In this document: one piece after another, positions 1 to 11,486 of the stretch
How the letters are laid out: every line of letters starts with the position of its first letter
Numbering within the stretch: position 1 is the first letter of the stretch
The notes under the pieces: model-generated
What the model was told of the DNA's origin: nothing
Databases searched by the model: none
What the model saw: the letters and a program-made list of their open reading frames with translations, nothing else
Made by a program: the position numbers and the translations under genes
Assembly (NCBI GenBank): GCA_036768485.1
Contig: JAVLUZ010000143.1
Span: 4,144,346 to 4,208,345 of the forward strand
Origin: Mermis nigrescens
Lineage: Eukaryota; Nematoda; Enoplea; Mermithida; Mermithidae
Reading direction: 5' to 3'
DNA: 64,000 bases

Positions 1-1240
1 AACCGACCAACCAACCAACTGACCAACCAACCAACCAACCTACCAATCGACCAACCAACCAGCCAACCAACCAACCAACCAATCAACCAACCAATCAACC
101 AACCAATCAACCAACCAACCAGATAACCAACCAACTAAATGGCCAACCAAACAACCAGCTAACCAACCAACTAAATGACCAACCAACCAACCAACCAACC
201 AACCTACCTACCAATCAATCAACCAATCAACCAACCAACCAACCGACCAACCAACCTACCAATCAACCAACCAATCAACCAGCTAACCAATCAACTAAAT
301 AGCCAACCAACCAACCAACCAACCTACCAATTAACCAACCAATCAACAAACCAAACAACCAGCTAACCAACCAACTAAATGGCCAACCAACCAACCAACC
401 AACCTACCAATCAACCAACCAATCAACCAACCAACCAACCAACCAACCAACCAACCTACCAACCAATCAACCAACCAACCAACCAACCAACCAACCAACC
501 AACCAACCAACCAACCAACCAATCAACCAATCAACCAGCCTACCAATCAACCAACCAGTCAACCAACTAAATGGCCAACCAACCAACCAACCAACCAACC
601 AACCTACCTACCAATCAATAAACCAATCAACCAACCAGCCAACCAACCAACCAACCAACCAATTAACCAATTAACCAACCAACCAACCAGCTAAACAAGC
701 AACTAAATGGCCAACCAACCAACCAACCTACCAGCTAACCAACCAACTTAATGGCCAACAACCAACCAACCAACTAACCAACCAACCAACCAACCAAACA
801 ACCAACCAACCAACCAACCAACCAACCAACCAACCAACCAACTTACCAATCAACCAACCAATCAATCAACCAACCAAACCAGCTAAACAACCAATTAAAT
901 GGCCAACCAACCAACCAGCTAACCAACCAACTAAATGGCCAACCAATTAACCAACCAACCTACCAATCAACCAACCAATCAACCAACCAGCCAACAAAAC
1001 AACCAACCAACCAACCTACCAATCGACCAACCAACCAATCAATCAACCAACCAACCAACCAGACAACAACCTTCCAATCAACCAACCAATCAACCAACCT
1101 ACCATTCAACTAACCAATCAAGCAACTAAATGGCCAACCAACCAACCAGCTAACCAGCCAACCAATCAACCAGCCAGCTGACTTCAACCAGCCAGCCAAC
1201 CAACCAACTAACCAACCGGCCTACCTGATTAAGTTTTTTT
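1..1240. repeat. CCAA tetranucleotide array with higher-order structure
   Basis: Almost every base belongs to a degenerate (CCAA)n / (TTGG)n microsatellite, with frequent CCTA, CAAT and ACTA variants. A longer unit is superimposed: the variant AACTAAATGGCC recurs near 133, 372, 565, 700, 931 and 1126, often 140-195 bases apart, so the array has grown partly by copying longer blocks. All three plus-strand frames read as Pro-Thr-Asn-Gln repeats and stay open only because the period is 4. I do not regard these as protein genes. The array ends near 1230 in a Gly/Cys-poor, C-rich sequence that looks like the edge of a dispersed repeat. Confidence 0.95.
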
Positions 1241-3470
1241 CTTCCGGGACTGCCGCCCCCAACTCTGCCCGCCACCCCGAGACGACCCTGCCGCCGCCAC
1301 AAAATCCTTCATTGTATGTACATGTGCAATGAGATTTTAGGGAGAACAACCCAGGTAAAAGGGTTAGGAATTTCTCAAAAATTTCCGGCGTGTCGCTCCG
1401 GCATTAATTTGTCTGTTTTGTATGATTTAAGCGGTATAAATTGAGTTTAATGTGCAAAAACGTCGAAATTTTCCGGCGCATAGCGCCGCCAGTCACTGTT
1501 CTTCCTTTTTGTAAAGCTCCAGCATTGCGTTTAAAAGCCTGAGTCACTCAAAATATCTTCAGGCAAAGTTAGTAATTCGCAGTTTTCTTGTTAGAAGCTT
1601 GAACTGTTAAAACTGTTTTGTACAAATTTGATAATTTTTCTGCTCTGTCAGACTATAAGTTCACAGAGCTACAAAATGTTAGGGCGGTTAAAAATGACTA
1701 AATTTCTTGGCACTTTGCCCCACTTATGAATTCCGAACTGTTTGTCAATAGAAAGGCCGTAAATTCTATATGAAAACGGTAGAAATTCCAAAAATTTTCG
1801 GCACTTCGCACCGCTTTACACTATTGATCGTCAGAAACCCATAAATTAGCTAGGCTACACTACTAAAGGTCGAAAAACTCAGTTTTACTATACATAACGT
1901 TACTGGCATTCAATGCAAAAGTAGTCTTAAAAAATTTTTGTTCATGCCCCCGAACCAAAATCCTGGCTATGCCTCTGCAGTCAGCTCCAGATGAACTTGT
2001 TTTTGAATAAATTTTCATTTCCTGTTGATTTGGAAATTACTTTCCGTCAATGTGTTTTCCTGCTTCAAATGATTTAATGACGCTATGCAGATACAAAACC
2101 TGCTTCACAATTTTTTGCTTTGAATTATGGAAATGACTTAAATTTCATTAAATGCATACGGATTCTTCAGATTACAGCCTCGATTCTATTTAATGTTGCA
2201 TTAATTTTTCAATAATTCAACTGCTTAGATATCACTTTGGCCTAGATTTCACTGTCAACCGTAAATGAACGATGTTCACTGCATTCTCTTCCATCTAAGG
2301 TCCTATCCGGGTATACCCGCGTACCCGGGTAAATGAAATAGCCGGGTACCCGGGTAGTAAAATTTGCAAAGTGTGCAGTACTACTTGTGCGCAGGCCCGC
2401 ATTGAGGGAGAATTTATCCTGAATTTTTTCAGAATTTTATTTGTGAAACTATCAGTTTTGTACGTTGCTAGCAGAAAATACCCATTTTTCAGCGCTCCGC
2501 GCCATCAGTTAAATCTAAAAGCTATTTTCAGATAGCATAGGCAGGCATACAAATTTTTTTTGAAATTCTCATCCTAAAAAAGATGCGATGCGAAATCGAA
2601 ATGATAAAATGATAAAGACGCCAAAATTTCCTGGCGCTTCGCGCCAGATATACTTTCGGCATCAATAAACTTTAGAAAGGTTCAAAGTTGTCCTTAGAAT
2701 GATAAAAAATATCGTAATCTTCTGGCGCATCCTTGCCAGATTTATTTCTTCCGTTTCTGATCTCCAGAAAACAGCAAAATTGAGCCGAGCTTTGGATAAT
2801 AATATCAAAATTTTCTGGCGCTTTGCGCTGAATATACGGCGTCTTTACATTGTGTGTATCCTAAAGGAGCTACATAATTGAGTAAAAGAGTAGAGATCCC
2901 AAAATTGTACTTTATCACCTCGAGCCACAGAAGTAATCCAGAAAAACGCAATAACTAGAAGCTACGGGGTTATCTGATTTTCCATGACTATCAAAGAAAC
3001 AGGCGCGGATCTAGGGGGAGGCGGGGGGCGGCCGCCCCCATAACCCTTTTTGAAAATTTTTTGAGCAGCAGATTTACGTTGGAATGCGCCCAAAATTGAG
3101 CTAAAAACGCCAAAACGTCAAAAATTTCCGGCGCTTTGCGCCGATTCATCATTATTTTCCGTTTTAGTGTTCCAGCATTGTGTTTGAAGCAGTCAAAATA
3201 TTCCAGTGCTTCACTGATTTGATGTACTATACTATTTATCGGCTGAAACTCATAACGCTGGTTGGACATCGTGTTAAAGGTGTGTGTCACTTACCGGCAA
3301 TTTTTCGTTTTGTTTCGTTTTTCAGTTCAGAACGCATTTCAAAGCAAGAATTTGTAATGGTTTGTAAGTATGAAAAGGCTGGTTAACTGTTTTTAGGCTG
3401 AGTTCAGAACCATAATTGGGCCGATTTTGTGACAGTTTTAACGTTCATTTCAAAATTTTATTTCATAAAA
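1241..3470. other. Non-coding repeat-rich stretch
   Basis: No convincing exon on either strand. It holds copies of the GGCGC-TTC-GCGCC hairpin motif (near 2633, 2817 and 3129), a palindrome-rich patch at 2305-2356 made of CCCGGGTA-type words, and one-sided ends of hAT-like short elements (CAGGCCCGCATTGAGG near 2392, CAGGCGCGGATCTAGG near 3000). TCCTGGCTATGCCTCTG at 1963-1978 resembles the right end of the short element mapped at 14130-14541. Confidence 0.5.
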
Positions 3471-3478
3471 TTTTCCGG

Positions 3479-3655
3479 GGCTCCGCCTTGGGTCCCGCTG
3501 GGAGCGTTTGAGCGCGTCCCCCAGATCCTTCAGCTGTAAAAGCGAGGATGTTTCTTGCATTTTTTGTGTCCAAGGCATAGTCGGGTAATGTAAATGTGTG
3601 ATCGTTGGGCTCGTTGGGCAGGACCACCCCATCTCCGAAATGGAAAAGAAATTTT
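3479..3655 (-). pseudogene. Possible isolated exon or gene fragment, unrecognised
   Basis: This GC-rich island in AT-rich DNA is open on the minus strand for about 60 codons and has coding-like third positions. It is preceded by a plausible acceptor (CCTTTGTAG). It contains FGDGVVL and HTFTLPDYALDTKNARNI. The first resembles the FADGVYL motif of parvin CH2 domains and the second vaguely matches the following segment, which would suit the missing 3' part of the parvin gene to its right. Alignment beyond this is poor, a second frame is also open, and no clear donor follows. It could equally be a shadow of repeat DNA. Treat as a lead, not a gene call. Confidence 0.2.
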
Positions 3656-3739
3656 GTTTCTACAAAGGGTCCCCGAAAGGGAAACATGGAAAATTAGTTA
3701 AACACTTTTAAAACACCGCCAATATAGGTTTTTAGCGTC

Positions 3740-5175
3740 TTTTGAATTATGCAAACTTAACATTTTCCGGCGCTTCGCGTTGGATTTATGTATTGTTTAT
3801 GTATGGCTGTGTCCTCTAAACGCTAAAAATCGCTCAAATCTGATTTAGACATAGAGAGCATGTCAATTTCTTTCCAGCGCTGTGCGCTGGATTCTTTGTT
3901 CAGCTATATTTTTGCCTTTTAGCTCACTCAAAACAGCTCAAAGTTAAGTTATGACATAAAAAACATGAAATTCTTTTCCGGCGCTTCGCGCCGGATTTAT
4001 TGTTCATCTATGTTTCTTGTCTTATAGCCCGCTCAAAACCGCTCAAATTTGAGCTTGACTTGCAGAATATGTCAATTTTTTCGGCGCTTCGCGCCGAATG
4101 ATTTATTATCTGTATAATCTTTCTCTGTAAAGCACAATGATTAAATACAAAGACAGGAGATAAGAAATCACTCGTGAATTGCATTATAAGCAATTGGTTG
4201 TGCAGATAGCTTAAATGATCAATTTCCTGCATATCAATATTGAGTAAGGTTAAAAATTTTTGAAATTTTAGTTTAAAATTTGTCTTCACCATCGTTTAGA
4301 GCTACCGAGATACGCTCAAAATTGCCCTTATTTTCACTTATCTCCTAATGGTTCTCGAGATATCTGACTTCAAATTTTCGGACCGCCCCCGAGAAAATTT
4401 TTTCCAGGATCCGCTAGTGAAAGAAAGTCATAATTTTAAATTGCTGGATAACAAGAGATACGCTAATTACTGTTTTCCTCTGGGCTTAGGACAAACAAGA
4501 TCATGTGTTGTGTTCATTCAATGTTCATATTCTATGCACTGTTCGATCACGCTTTTAAGATTCGCTAAAAAATTTTGAAAGAATTTTGTCTGAAACATCG
4601 CTAAAACAGGTTTTTAGCGTACTTTCGAGCCAGTAAACGCAAAATTTTCGGCGATTAGCACGCTTCACATTTACTGCTTCGCTCATGCATAGTTTTGTCT
4701 TCTAAACCGCTCAAAATCGCTAAAATTCGAGTTAGCCATGGATAGCATGTCAATTTTTTCCGGCGCTAAGTGCCGGATCACGAAATTTTTTTCCAGCGCT
4801 TCGCGTCGGAGTTATTGCTTATCTAAATTTTCTGTCTTCGAGCCTGCACAAGACCGTTCAAATTTGATATAGACATGTAAAAGATGTCAAATTTCTTTTG
4901 GCGCTTTGCGCCGAATTGTTTCTGTATTGTTTGCCTTTGTAAAGGACAAGAATTAAATACAAGATAGAAGCTGAGAAATTATTCGTCTATTGAATGATGA
5001 GAGATCACTCAATAAATTTGTTGTATAGGGATCAATATAAAATAAAGTTAGAATTATTTAAAAATTTTCTTCATCGTTATATTGAGCTTGCCGAGATACG
5101 CTCAAAACTGCCTTTATTTTCGTCTATCTCCTTTTGGTTCTCGAGATATCTGGATTCTAAATTTTCGGTTTCCTC
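3740..5175. repeat. Tandem blocks carrying the GCGC hairpin
   Basis: Units of roughly 100-110 bases repeat between 3740 and 4110. Each contains TTTTCCGGCGCTTCGCGCCG followed by a related AT-rich segment (CTCAAA-CCGCTCAAA, GTCAATTTTT). A larger copy repeats about 815 bases downstream: 3970-4385 matches 4785-5170, both ending in ...GGTTCTCGAGATATCTG and ...AAATTTTCGG. The same end sequence appears inverted near 6510-6600 and 31404-31510, so the block is part of a dispersed transposon-like family that has been locally duplicated. Confidence 0.7.
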
Positions 5176-5305
5176 TATATAAAATCATGGATATGGGCCT
5201 GCCCTTATGTCAACCTTCTCACAATCAACCTCTTCATTGACCAACCAACCAACCTCAGCAAAAGGGGTTCCGGTACCCACAGAACCAAGATCCATTCCCC
5301 AGGTA

Positions 5306-5874
5306 TGATCATAGGTGGGCGGAAACAAAGAGTTCTGGGGGAGGTGCAAGATGTTTCAAAAGGTCAAAAAATGGTGGCATGCATACGTGAGCGGCAAGAA
5401 AAATTCTGGGGGGGTGCAAGATTTTTTGGAGGTCAAAAAAATGGCCGCCAAAAATGGTGGTATGGCGGAAAAAACACCATTTTTCGAACGTTTCTCATCG
5501 AGGAGGGCGATTAATCCCCTCATCGAAAAAAAAACGACGTTTCTGCCACTCATGGAGGAGCATCAAAAAATGGCGAAAAAAACGACAAAAAATTTCCAAA
5601 AATTGAATTCTGGAAGGTATTTCAATTTCTGGGGGAGGGGGTATTTTAGCTTTCTCGGGGTGCATACCCCCCGACCCCACGCCCAGGTGTGGTATATTCG
5701 CGAAAAAGACACCATTTTCAACCTTTCTCTATTGAGCACTATCACATTTTGGCATCAAAAAATTGCGAGAAAAAAAAACAAAAATTCAAAAATTGAATTC
5801 TGGAGGGGGTATTTCGGTTTCTGGGGGTGCATACCCCTCCAAATTCCCCCACCCCTACGCTCAGGTATGCGCGT
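5306..5874 (+). mobile_element. Mutator-like short element (family A), one copy nested inside another
   Basis: An outer copy opens at CATAGGTGGGCGG (5306) and breaks off in AAAAAATGGTGG near 5376. An inner copy opens with CATACGTGAGCGGCAAG (about 5381) and ends with ACGCCCAGGTGTGG (about 5690). The outer copy then resumes (CGAAAAAGACACCATTTTCAAC) and ends at CTACGCTCAGGTATGCG. Family hallmarks in both are a lead of TTCTGGGGG..GTGCAAGATTTTT, a body of AATGGTGGTATGGCGAAAAA..CACCATTTTT, and GGGGTGCATACCCCC near the far end. No real ORF is present; open frames here are accidental. Confidence 0.8.
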
Positions 5875-5879
5875 ATGCA

Positions 5880-6640
5880 TTATGTACACTAGTATTTGTT
5901 GAACAACGTATTAAAGTACAACCCAATGCATTATTAATTTTATCTTATACCACACACATGCACAAAGAAAAAAATAATGATAGATAAAAATTAAACCATG
6001 AACGTATTACGAAAAAATAACACATAAAGTAAAAATATAAACAAGCATAATTATTACATAATGTACATAAATCTTGTACAAAAATGAATTTTCGCACACA
6101 TACAACGAAATTTCGGTACTATAGTTTTAAGTGTTTTGGACGAAGTGGAAAGATAAATTTGGGAAAAAATCCTGAATTCGAAACTGATTAATAATGCTAG
6201 AAAATGATAAATAATTTATATTTTGTACACTTTCGAAGTGGAAAATGTTTTTTCTCGAGAGTATTTGGATAAAAGTGAGTAAAAATTGTTATTATAATCA
6301 TTGGTCATGTTGGAAAATATTCTATGTATTCCATTCCAAGTCAAGTGGTTCAGCTTAATTATTAATCCGAGCTGGGATGGACGTAAAAATACAGAAATTT
6401 ATCATTTTATTTATATAAAGAGAATTGTCAATGAAATTATGGTAGTTTTTCATTTATAATGTAGGCAGGCCCGTATCCAGGATTTAATTCCGCAGGAGGC
6501 GAAATTTTGAGGTCAGACATCTCGAGAACCATTAGGAGATGGGCAAAAAAATAAAGGCATTTTTTAGCGTATCTCAACGAGCTCTACGCAATAGTGAAGA
6601 AAATTTCAGAAAAATTCAAAAATGTTTTACTCTATTCCAT
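5880..6640. other. AT-rich stretch, no gene seen
   Basis: Mostly A/T-rich single-copy-looking sequence. From 6470 it contains a hAT-like end (CAGGCCCGTATCCAGGA) and then an inverted copy of the CTCGAGA-type repeat end seen in the 3.7-5.2 kb block. Confidence 0.4.
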
Positions 6641-6642
6641 AC

Positions 6643-6811
6643 CAGGCACGTAGCTGGGGGACGAGGTGTTTGTCCTGACCCCCACCCTAAAATTCAGAAA
6701 AAACCGAAAAAAATAGAACTTTTACACGTTATTTTGTGCTATTTTTGGCTTGGACCCCCCAAAATTTGTGTTGGCCCCCCTTCAAAATAGGAGGGCCAGC
6801 TGCCGTGCCTG
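6643..6811. mobile_element. hAT-like short element (family B), 8-bp duplication
   Basis: 169-bp element with inverted ends CAGGCACGTAGCTG and CAGCTGCCGTGCCTG, flanked by a perfect 8-bp target duplication TTCCATAC (6635-6642 and 6812-6819). The middle carries AAAATTCAGAAAAA and ACGTTATTTTGTGCTATTTT, shared with the copies at 11125, 11487 and 30617. An 8-bp duplication is the hallmark of hAT transposition; the element itself encodes nothing. Confidence 0.9.
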
Positions 6812-6814
6812 TTC

Positions 6815-7380
6815 CATACTCATATTACACAAATGTATCATTTAAACAATCTAAACTCCTGATTTCTCATCATTCAATCGACGAATAATTTCCCAACTTC
6901 TGCCTTTGTAGTTAATGTTTGCGATTTACAAAGAAAAACAATACAGAAAATGAATAATTCGGTGCGAAGCGCCGAAATAATGCTTAAAAATTTGAAAGTT
7001 TTTATTTATGTTTTTTTTTTAATTTGACAAAAAATTTGAAAATTTGACAAAAAATTTGAATTTTGACAAAAAATTTACAAAAATTTTGACGTTTACAAAA
7101 ACAATACATAATAATAAAAAGATTTGACAATAATTTGAAAATTTTGAGTTTACCAGCTCAAAAGTAGGCCAAAAACCTGTTTTGGTGGTGTTTTAGACCG
7201 ACCTCGAGGATTATCAATATTTATCTTTGAGGGATCCTCGTGTGTTTCAAAAATTATTTCATTTCAGGGGGCGCCCCGCCCCCCCCTAAATAAGCTGCTT
7301 GTATGTACATAGAAAAATATAGGAAATTTGAAAAAATTGTCAATTTTTTCGAATTTTCTAGGAGAAAATTTTCAAAAACC
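6815..7380. other. Parvin intron (downstream of exon 3), repeats only
   Basis: Contains one inverted copy of the hairpin motif (GGTGCGAAGCGCCG near 6961), short tandem runs of GACAAAAAATTTGAAAATTT (7020-7080), and a one-sided hAT-like end with GGGGGCGCCCCGCCCCC at 7265-7287. No exon recognised. Confidence 0.4.
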
Positions 7381-7384
7381 ACAC

Positions 7385-7609
7385 CTGCAAGACGCAGTGT
7401 TCGGGAAAACGAATGGGGGCCCTGAAATGAACGGCCAATGCGACCAACAATTGCAAAATGGCGCACAGGTCCTTATTTTGGATGCTTTCGGCAGTCCAGC
7501 GGGCCTGTTGCCATTTCGGGTGGGCCAAAACTTGCTGGCAATAATGTAATACGACGCGAAGTTTTTGTCGCTGGCCCTCTTGGCTTTGGCTCACCTCAGG
7601 AACTTCCAT
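7385..7609 (-). CDS. pat-6: Parvin exon 3 (end of CH1 domain)
   Basis: Continues the parvin CH1 calponin-homology domain. The 75 codons include EVSQSQEGQRQKL, matching the parvin VAEVTQSEIAQKQKLQ segment, then DLCAILQLLVALAVHFRAPI and RFPEHCVLQV, matching the strongly conserved parvin stretch ILHLLVALSQYFRAPIRLPD. The acceptor CAATTCAAG|ATG is phase 0 and joins exon 2 in frame; the donor is CAG|GTGTGG, phase 0. Parvins are cytoplasmic adaptors that bind integrin-linked kinase through CH2 and link integrin adhesions to actin; in nematodes the orthologue PAT-6 is needed for body-wall muscle attachment. The following CH2 exons were not found with confidence. There is an insertion of a few residues relative to vertebrate parvins around AHPKWQQARW. 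Confidence 0.9.
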
Positions 7610-7619
7610 CTTGAATTGA

Positions 7620-9780
7620 AAAGGGCACATTGCATTTTTATTTTATAGAAAAATTAGTTTGCAAAAAATAAAAAATGAGTCAAAATTGAAATTTTGAAAA
7701 ATTTCAAAAATTTCGTTCTATGTACCAGTGAATTTATAACCGGTGTTGCTCAAAGCTCTATCGTAGAAAAAAGTTGCTATACGGGCAACATAATGAGCCA
7801 TAAAATACACTTATATAGGAATGCTTCAAAATTTTATAGGCCTCCGAATGTACATAGGCCATCCATTTCAAAATGGAAAATGTCAACTTTTTTGTCTGAT
7901 GCTAAAAAATCCTAATTTTACCAAAAAAAGCCGAAAAACTAAGAAGCCTACATATTTACTTAAGAAAAAAGAAATTTGGCTAAATTCTTATGCATAATTA
8001 CGACAATGAACCTTTTTCACACACACGTACGTACAATATGGGAACATGGCTCGTCCCATTTTAAACGATTGCATGCATTCAATAAGCACAGACAAGCAAG
8101 AGCTTAAAATTTTGTACAGGAGGTAGTCGTCCAGGGGTGATGACTTCAAATTTTTGCTTGAAAATGGCAAAAAAAACATCAAAAAATAGACAAAAACGCA
8201 ATTTTTTGCCAAAATCGGGTGTTAATAAATTTCTAACCCAAAATAATTTAACAATTTGGATGACTTAATAAATAATTCGATAATTTAACAAAATTCAACT
8301 TTAATTTCTAATTTTTGCTTTCTAATTTCAAACCTTTTCTAAGTTTCAATTTTTTTCAATTTGTAACTTTCGAAATTCAGTTTTCTACTTTCAAATTATC
8401 ATACCGATTTTCTTTCTGAGGCTAAGTTTTTAACTATAAATTTATGACTTCTAATTTTTTGATTTTTTTAACTTATTAATAAATTCCAATCTTCCCAATT
8501 TCTAATTTCTAATTTTTACTCCAACTTTCTAACTCTGAACTCCGGATTGGGGATCCCCACTAGACATGCACAGCATGGAAATTCTGGTGATGTCCCTTTT
8601 GGCTTTAAAATTTTAGATACGCATCAAAAACATCATTTTCAGCGTTTCTGTCTATGCTCCATCTTTGTATAACACTAGCTGAGCTACCCGGCGTTGCACG
8701 GGCTGAACTTAGGCCTGACAGCTATACGGAATTGAGATGTCTCTTGTATTTTTTATTTTTCGGGACTTTTGATGTCTTTGGAATATTTCTAAAAAAAATG
8801 TTGATAAAAACCATATTTTATGTTTTGGATCAAATCCATATTTTTGACGTTACAGAATGGTTTTGAGAATGCTGTAGCCAAAATTATATTTTTGATGTTT
8901 TGGGATATTCTGAAAATTTTTTTTGGTCAAACCCATATTTTTGATGTTTTGGAATGTTTTGGGATGTTTTGGAAAAATTTTTTGGTCAAACCATATTTTT
9001 AATGTTTTAAAAATTTTTCAGTTTGTCGTAGCAAATGGTGTCGTATATCACTCATATAATATAGCAGAGGGTATCTCTTATCTTATATCACTGCATGTTA
9101 TGGCACAGACAGGGTATCTTATATCACATCATTGTACCGTATAGCATTGCCCATCTTGTAGGATTATGTAGGGTATATTACGTCCGATCCTATGTATATA
9201 ACGCACGCAGCGGCTAAAGTACCGTAGCCCGAAAATGAGTGTAAACTGAATTTATTCCGATTTTCGAAATTTGGCAAAAAAAATTGGCCATGTCCAGAAA
9301 TGGGCCATGCTTAAGCATAGGGGCGCCTCCCGCCTCACCCCCTGTAAAATGTGCATGGGTGGGGTTGGTGAAATTCAAATGTCGCTACTACATCCTCAGA
9401 CGGTAGGCCGAGCCCGAGCCAAAACGTCAGCCCACCAGATGTTACGGGGCCGGAGCTAACCCCGGACATACAAACACCACTCTCCCAAATATATAGTAGA
9501 TAAACGTAAAAAATTTCTGAAAAATAAAAAGATCCGATTAAATTAAAACAAAATAAATTCAAAAAATTAGTGTAGGTTGTAGGGCGTAAAGCGCCGAAAA
9601 TTTGACACTTTTGAGCAAATAGAAAGCTGAAAACGCTTGAAACAGCGCCTTTCCTGCGAAGTTTCAGGGTACTTCACTTTAAGAAAATAACGAATTCTAG
9701 GGGGTGGAAAATTTTCTGAGAGTGAAACCTCCTCAAGATCGTGAATGATCCCACTCATCCCACTGCTACTCGTATTTATG
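7620..9780. other. Intron between parvin exons 2 and 3: repeats, no exon
   Basis: Contains a family C end at 8562-8590 (AGACATGCACAGCATGGAAA) and a loose tandem of 60-70-base units based on CCATATTTTTGATGTTTTGG at 8810-9010. It also has AT-rich pyrimidine-run sequence at 8230-8530 and a degenerate hairpin-bearing repeat at 9585-9720 (GTAAAGCGCCGAAAATTTGACACTTTTGAGC). Nothing coding was recognised on either strand. Confidence 0.5.
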
Positions 9781-9786
9781 AGCAAT

Positions 9787-9956
9787 CAGTGGCGGATCCA
9801 GGATTTTCCTAAGGGGGGGCGGTACCCCTAAGGGTGGAGCAGAACCCTGACTTGGGCGGAAAAATTAGCCATTTTAACCCGAAAATCGCTAAAAATCGCT
9901 CTTTGCGCACTATTTTGGGCCAATGGGAGGGCGGCCGCCCCCTAAATCCGCCCCTG
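9787..9956. mobile_element. hAT-like short element beside parvin exon 2 donor
   Basis: 170-bp element with inverted ends CAGTGGCGGATCCAGG and AAATCCGCCCCTG and an internal GGGCGGCCGCCCCC. It is flanked by a perfect 8-bp target duplication TGAGCAAT (9779-9786, 9957-9964). Read on the minus strand, the duplication starts at intron position +4 of parvin exon 2 (GTG|ATTGCTCA) and the element itself at about +12, so it landed almost on the splice donor without destroying it. Related one-sided ends occur at 3000, 32394 and 45034. Confidence 0.92.
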
Positions 9957-9967
9957 TGAGCAATCAC

Positions 9968-10200
9968 CTTGATAGTGGCCAAGTGTTCGAGTAACTTTTG
10001 TATGACTAAACCATCGTAAAGATCTTCAACGATATCCTTCACTACGATTCGTTCGTAGGCCAACGAATCGTTGATCCAATCAATCAGCAGCTTAATCACT
10101 TGTTGAACTTTCGGATCATTTTTTCCCTCCTCGGTTACGATCGATCTTTCTTCTCCTTCTTCCAAATCATTCAAGGTCGCGTGCAATGCTATTAATTTGC
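9968..10200 (-). CDS. pat-6: Parvin exon 2 (first half of CH1 domain)
   Basis: Encodes the acidic linker and the beginning of the first calponin-homology domain. Diagnostic stretches are DPKVQQVIKLLIDWINDSLA and YERIVVKDIVEDLYDGLVIQ, very close to parvin DPKLQELMKVLIDWINDVLV and ERIIVKDLAEDLYDGQVLQ. The acceptor TTGTATTTTAG|GC supplies the last two bases of a codon and matches the phase-1 donor of exon 1. The donor ATCAAG|GTGATT is phase 0 and joins exon 3. Identification rests on family knowledge of the highly conserved IDWIND and EDLYDG motifs. A short hAT-like transposon sits immediately downstream of the donor. Confidence 0.93.
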
Positions 10201-10393
10201 CTAAAATACAAATTTTTTGCACGTTTAGCCTTTTGCTCAAAATTGTTGAATTTAAGAAGGCTAAAACCGTCAAAATTTTCCGACTTCGTCATCTCCCTTC
10301 GTAACAGCTTGAGCTTATAAGCTTGAATGAGTTGAACTATTCCAAAGCTACACGCCAACTTATTTGAACATCGTAGATTAAAAAAGTTTTGGA

Positions 10394-10702
10394 CCAAACA
10401 TGGGCGTGGGGGTTTTGGGATATGCACCCCCAGAAGCCAAGATACCTCTCCCAGAAACCAAAATACCCCCGCAAAGAAGCAAATACTCCCCCAAAAGAAA
10501 AACCAAAATACCCCCGAGAATCCAATTTTTGAAATTTTTTTTTGTTTTTTTTTCATAATTTTTCGATGTGAATGAATAATGCTTGATGAGAAACGTTGAA
10601 AAATGGTGTTTTTTCGCCATATCACCATTTTTAAGGTAATTTTTTTGAACTTTGAAAAAATCTTGCACCCCTTCCCCCAGAACTTTGGTGTCGCCCACCT
10701 AT
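10394..10702 (-). mobile_element. Mutator-like short element (family A)
   Basis: Reverse-orientation copy in the first parvin intron. Ends are CCAAACATGGGCGTGGG and TGTCGCCCACCTAT; flanks are AGTTTTGGA (10385-10393) and GGTTTTGGA (10703-10711), a 9-bp duplication with one mismatch. The middle contains GAAACGTTGAAAAATGGTGT and AATCTTGCACCCC. Internal open frames are by-products. Confidence 0.85.
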
Positions 10703-11124
10703 GGTTTTGGAACCGTTTGGCAATTTTATGTGTTGCTTTTTTGCGCATTTTCACGAACATACTGCAAACAAAATCTTGCATTCACTCCGTCTCTTCGAAT
10801 CATCAATTTTATCAAAATCCCCGTTCAATACAAATTCAATTTATCCAGATAAAAATTTTCTGCATTTATGTATAATACAAATGAGTAAATCTGCGAAATT
10901 GAGCATCAAAAGATAAAAAGCTCGAAATTTCAACATTCAATTACCGTCTTGCTTATCTTCAGAAATCTTCAAAATAATAAAAACGCCCAAATTGCCGTCG
11001 AATATAATATTTTTTGGATTAATTGCCCTAGAAAATGCTACAAAATGAGTTGAAGCAAAACGTGTGTAAAGACGTCGTTTTATGACGTAAAATCTTCTGA
11101 GAACGCATCATAAACACACATGTA

Positions 11125-11285
11125 CAGGCACGTAGCTGGCCCTCCTATCTTCGGGGGGACCAACACCAATTTCGGGGGGTCTAAGCCAAAAATAGCACAA
11201 AATAACGTGTAAAAAGTCCTATTTTTCCGGTTTTTCTGAATTGGGGGTCCGGACCCCCCCCCAGTCCCCCACAACTACGTGCCTG
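11125..11285. mobile_element. hAT-like short element (family B)
   Basis: 161-bp element with ends CAGGCACGTAGCTGG and AACTACGTGCCTG. Flanking 8-mers CACATGTA (11117-11124) and CACGTGTA (11286-11293) form a target duplication with one later change. It lies inside the first parvin intron, in opposite orientation to the neighbouring copy at 11487. Confidence 0.88.
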
Positions 11286-11486
11286 CACGTGTATTGTCCA
11301 AAATAGTGGAAATTCACTCTGCTATAGAATCCTGGATACTGGACTAATCAACTATTCTTAATTACACACAATAAACATTTTCAAAATCATTATTAATACT
11401 ATTCGGCTAATCTTTTCAGTCTTGAAGCGCCTATTGAATGCTTCGAGAAGCATTTTAACAAACAATTTTCTGATCCATCATATACT

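Noticed and set aside
175..1129. Three short proteins of Asn-Gln-Pro-Thr repeats
   Set aside because: They are translations of the CCAA microsatellite, open in all frames because the period is 4; no coding evidence.
5315..5902. 195-codon open frame
   Set aside because: Runs through nested family A short elements; every family copy yields similar accidental frames.
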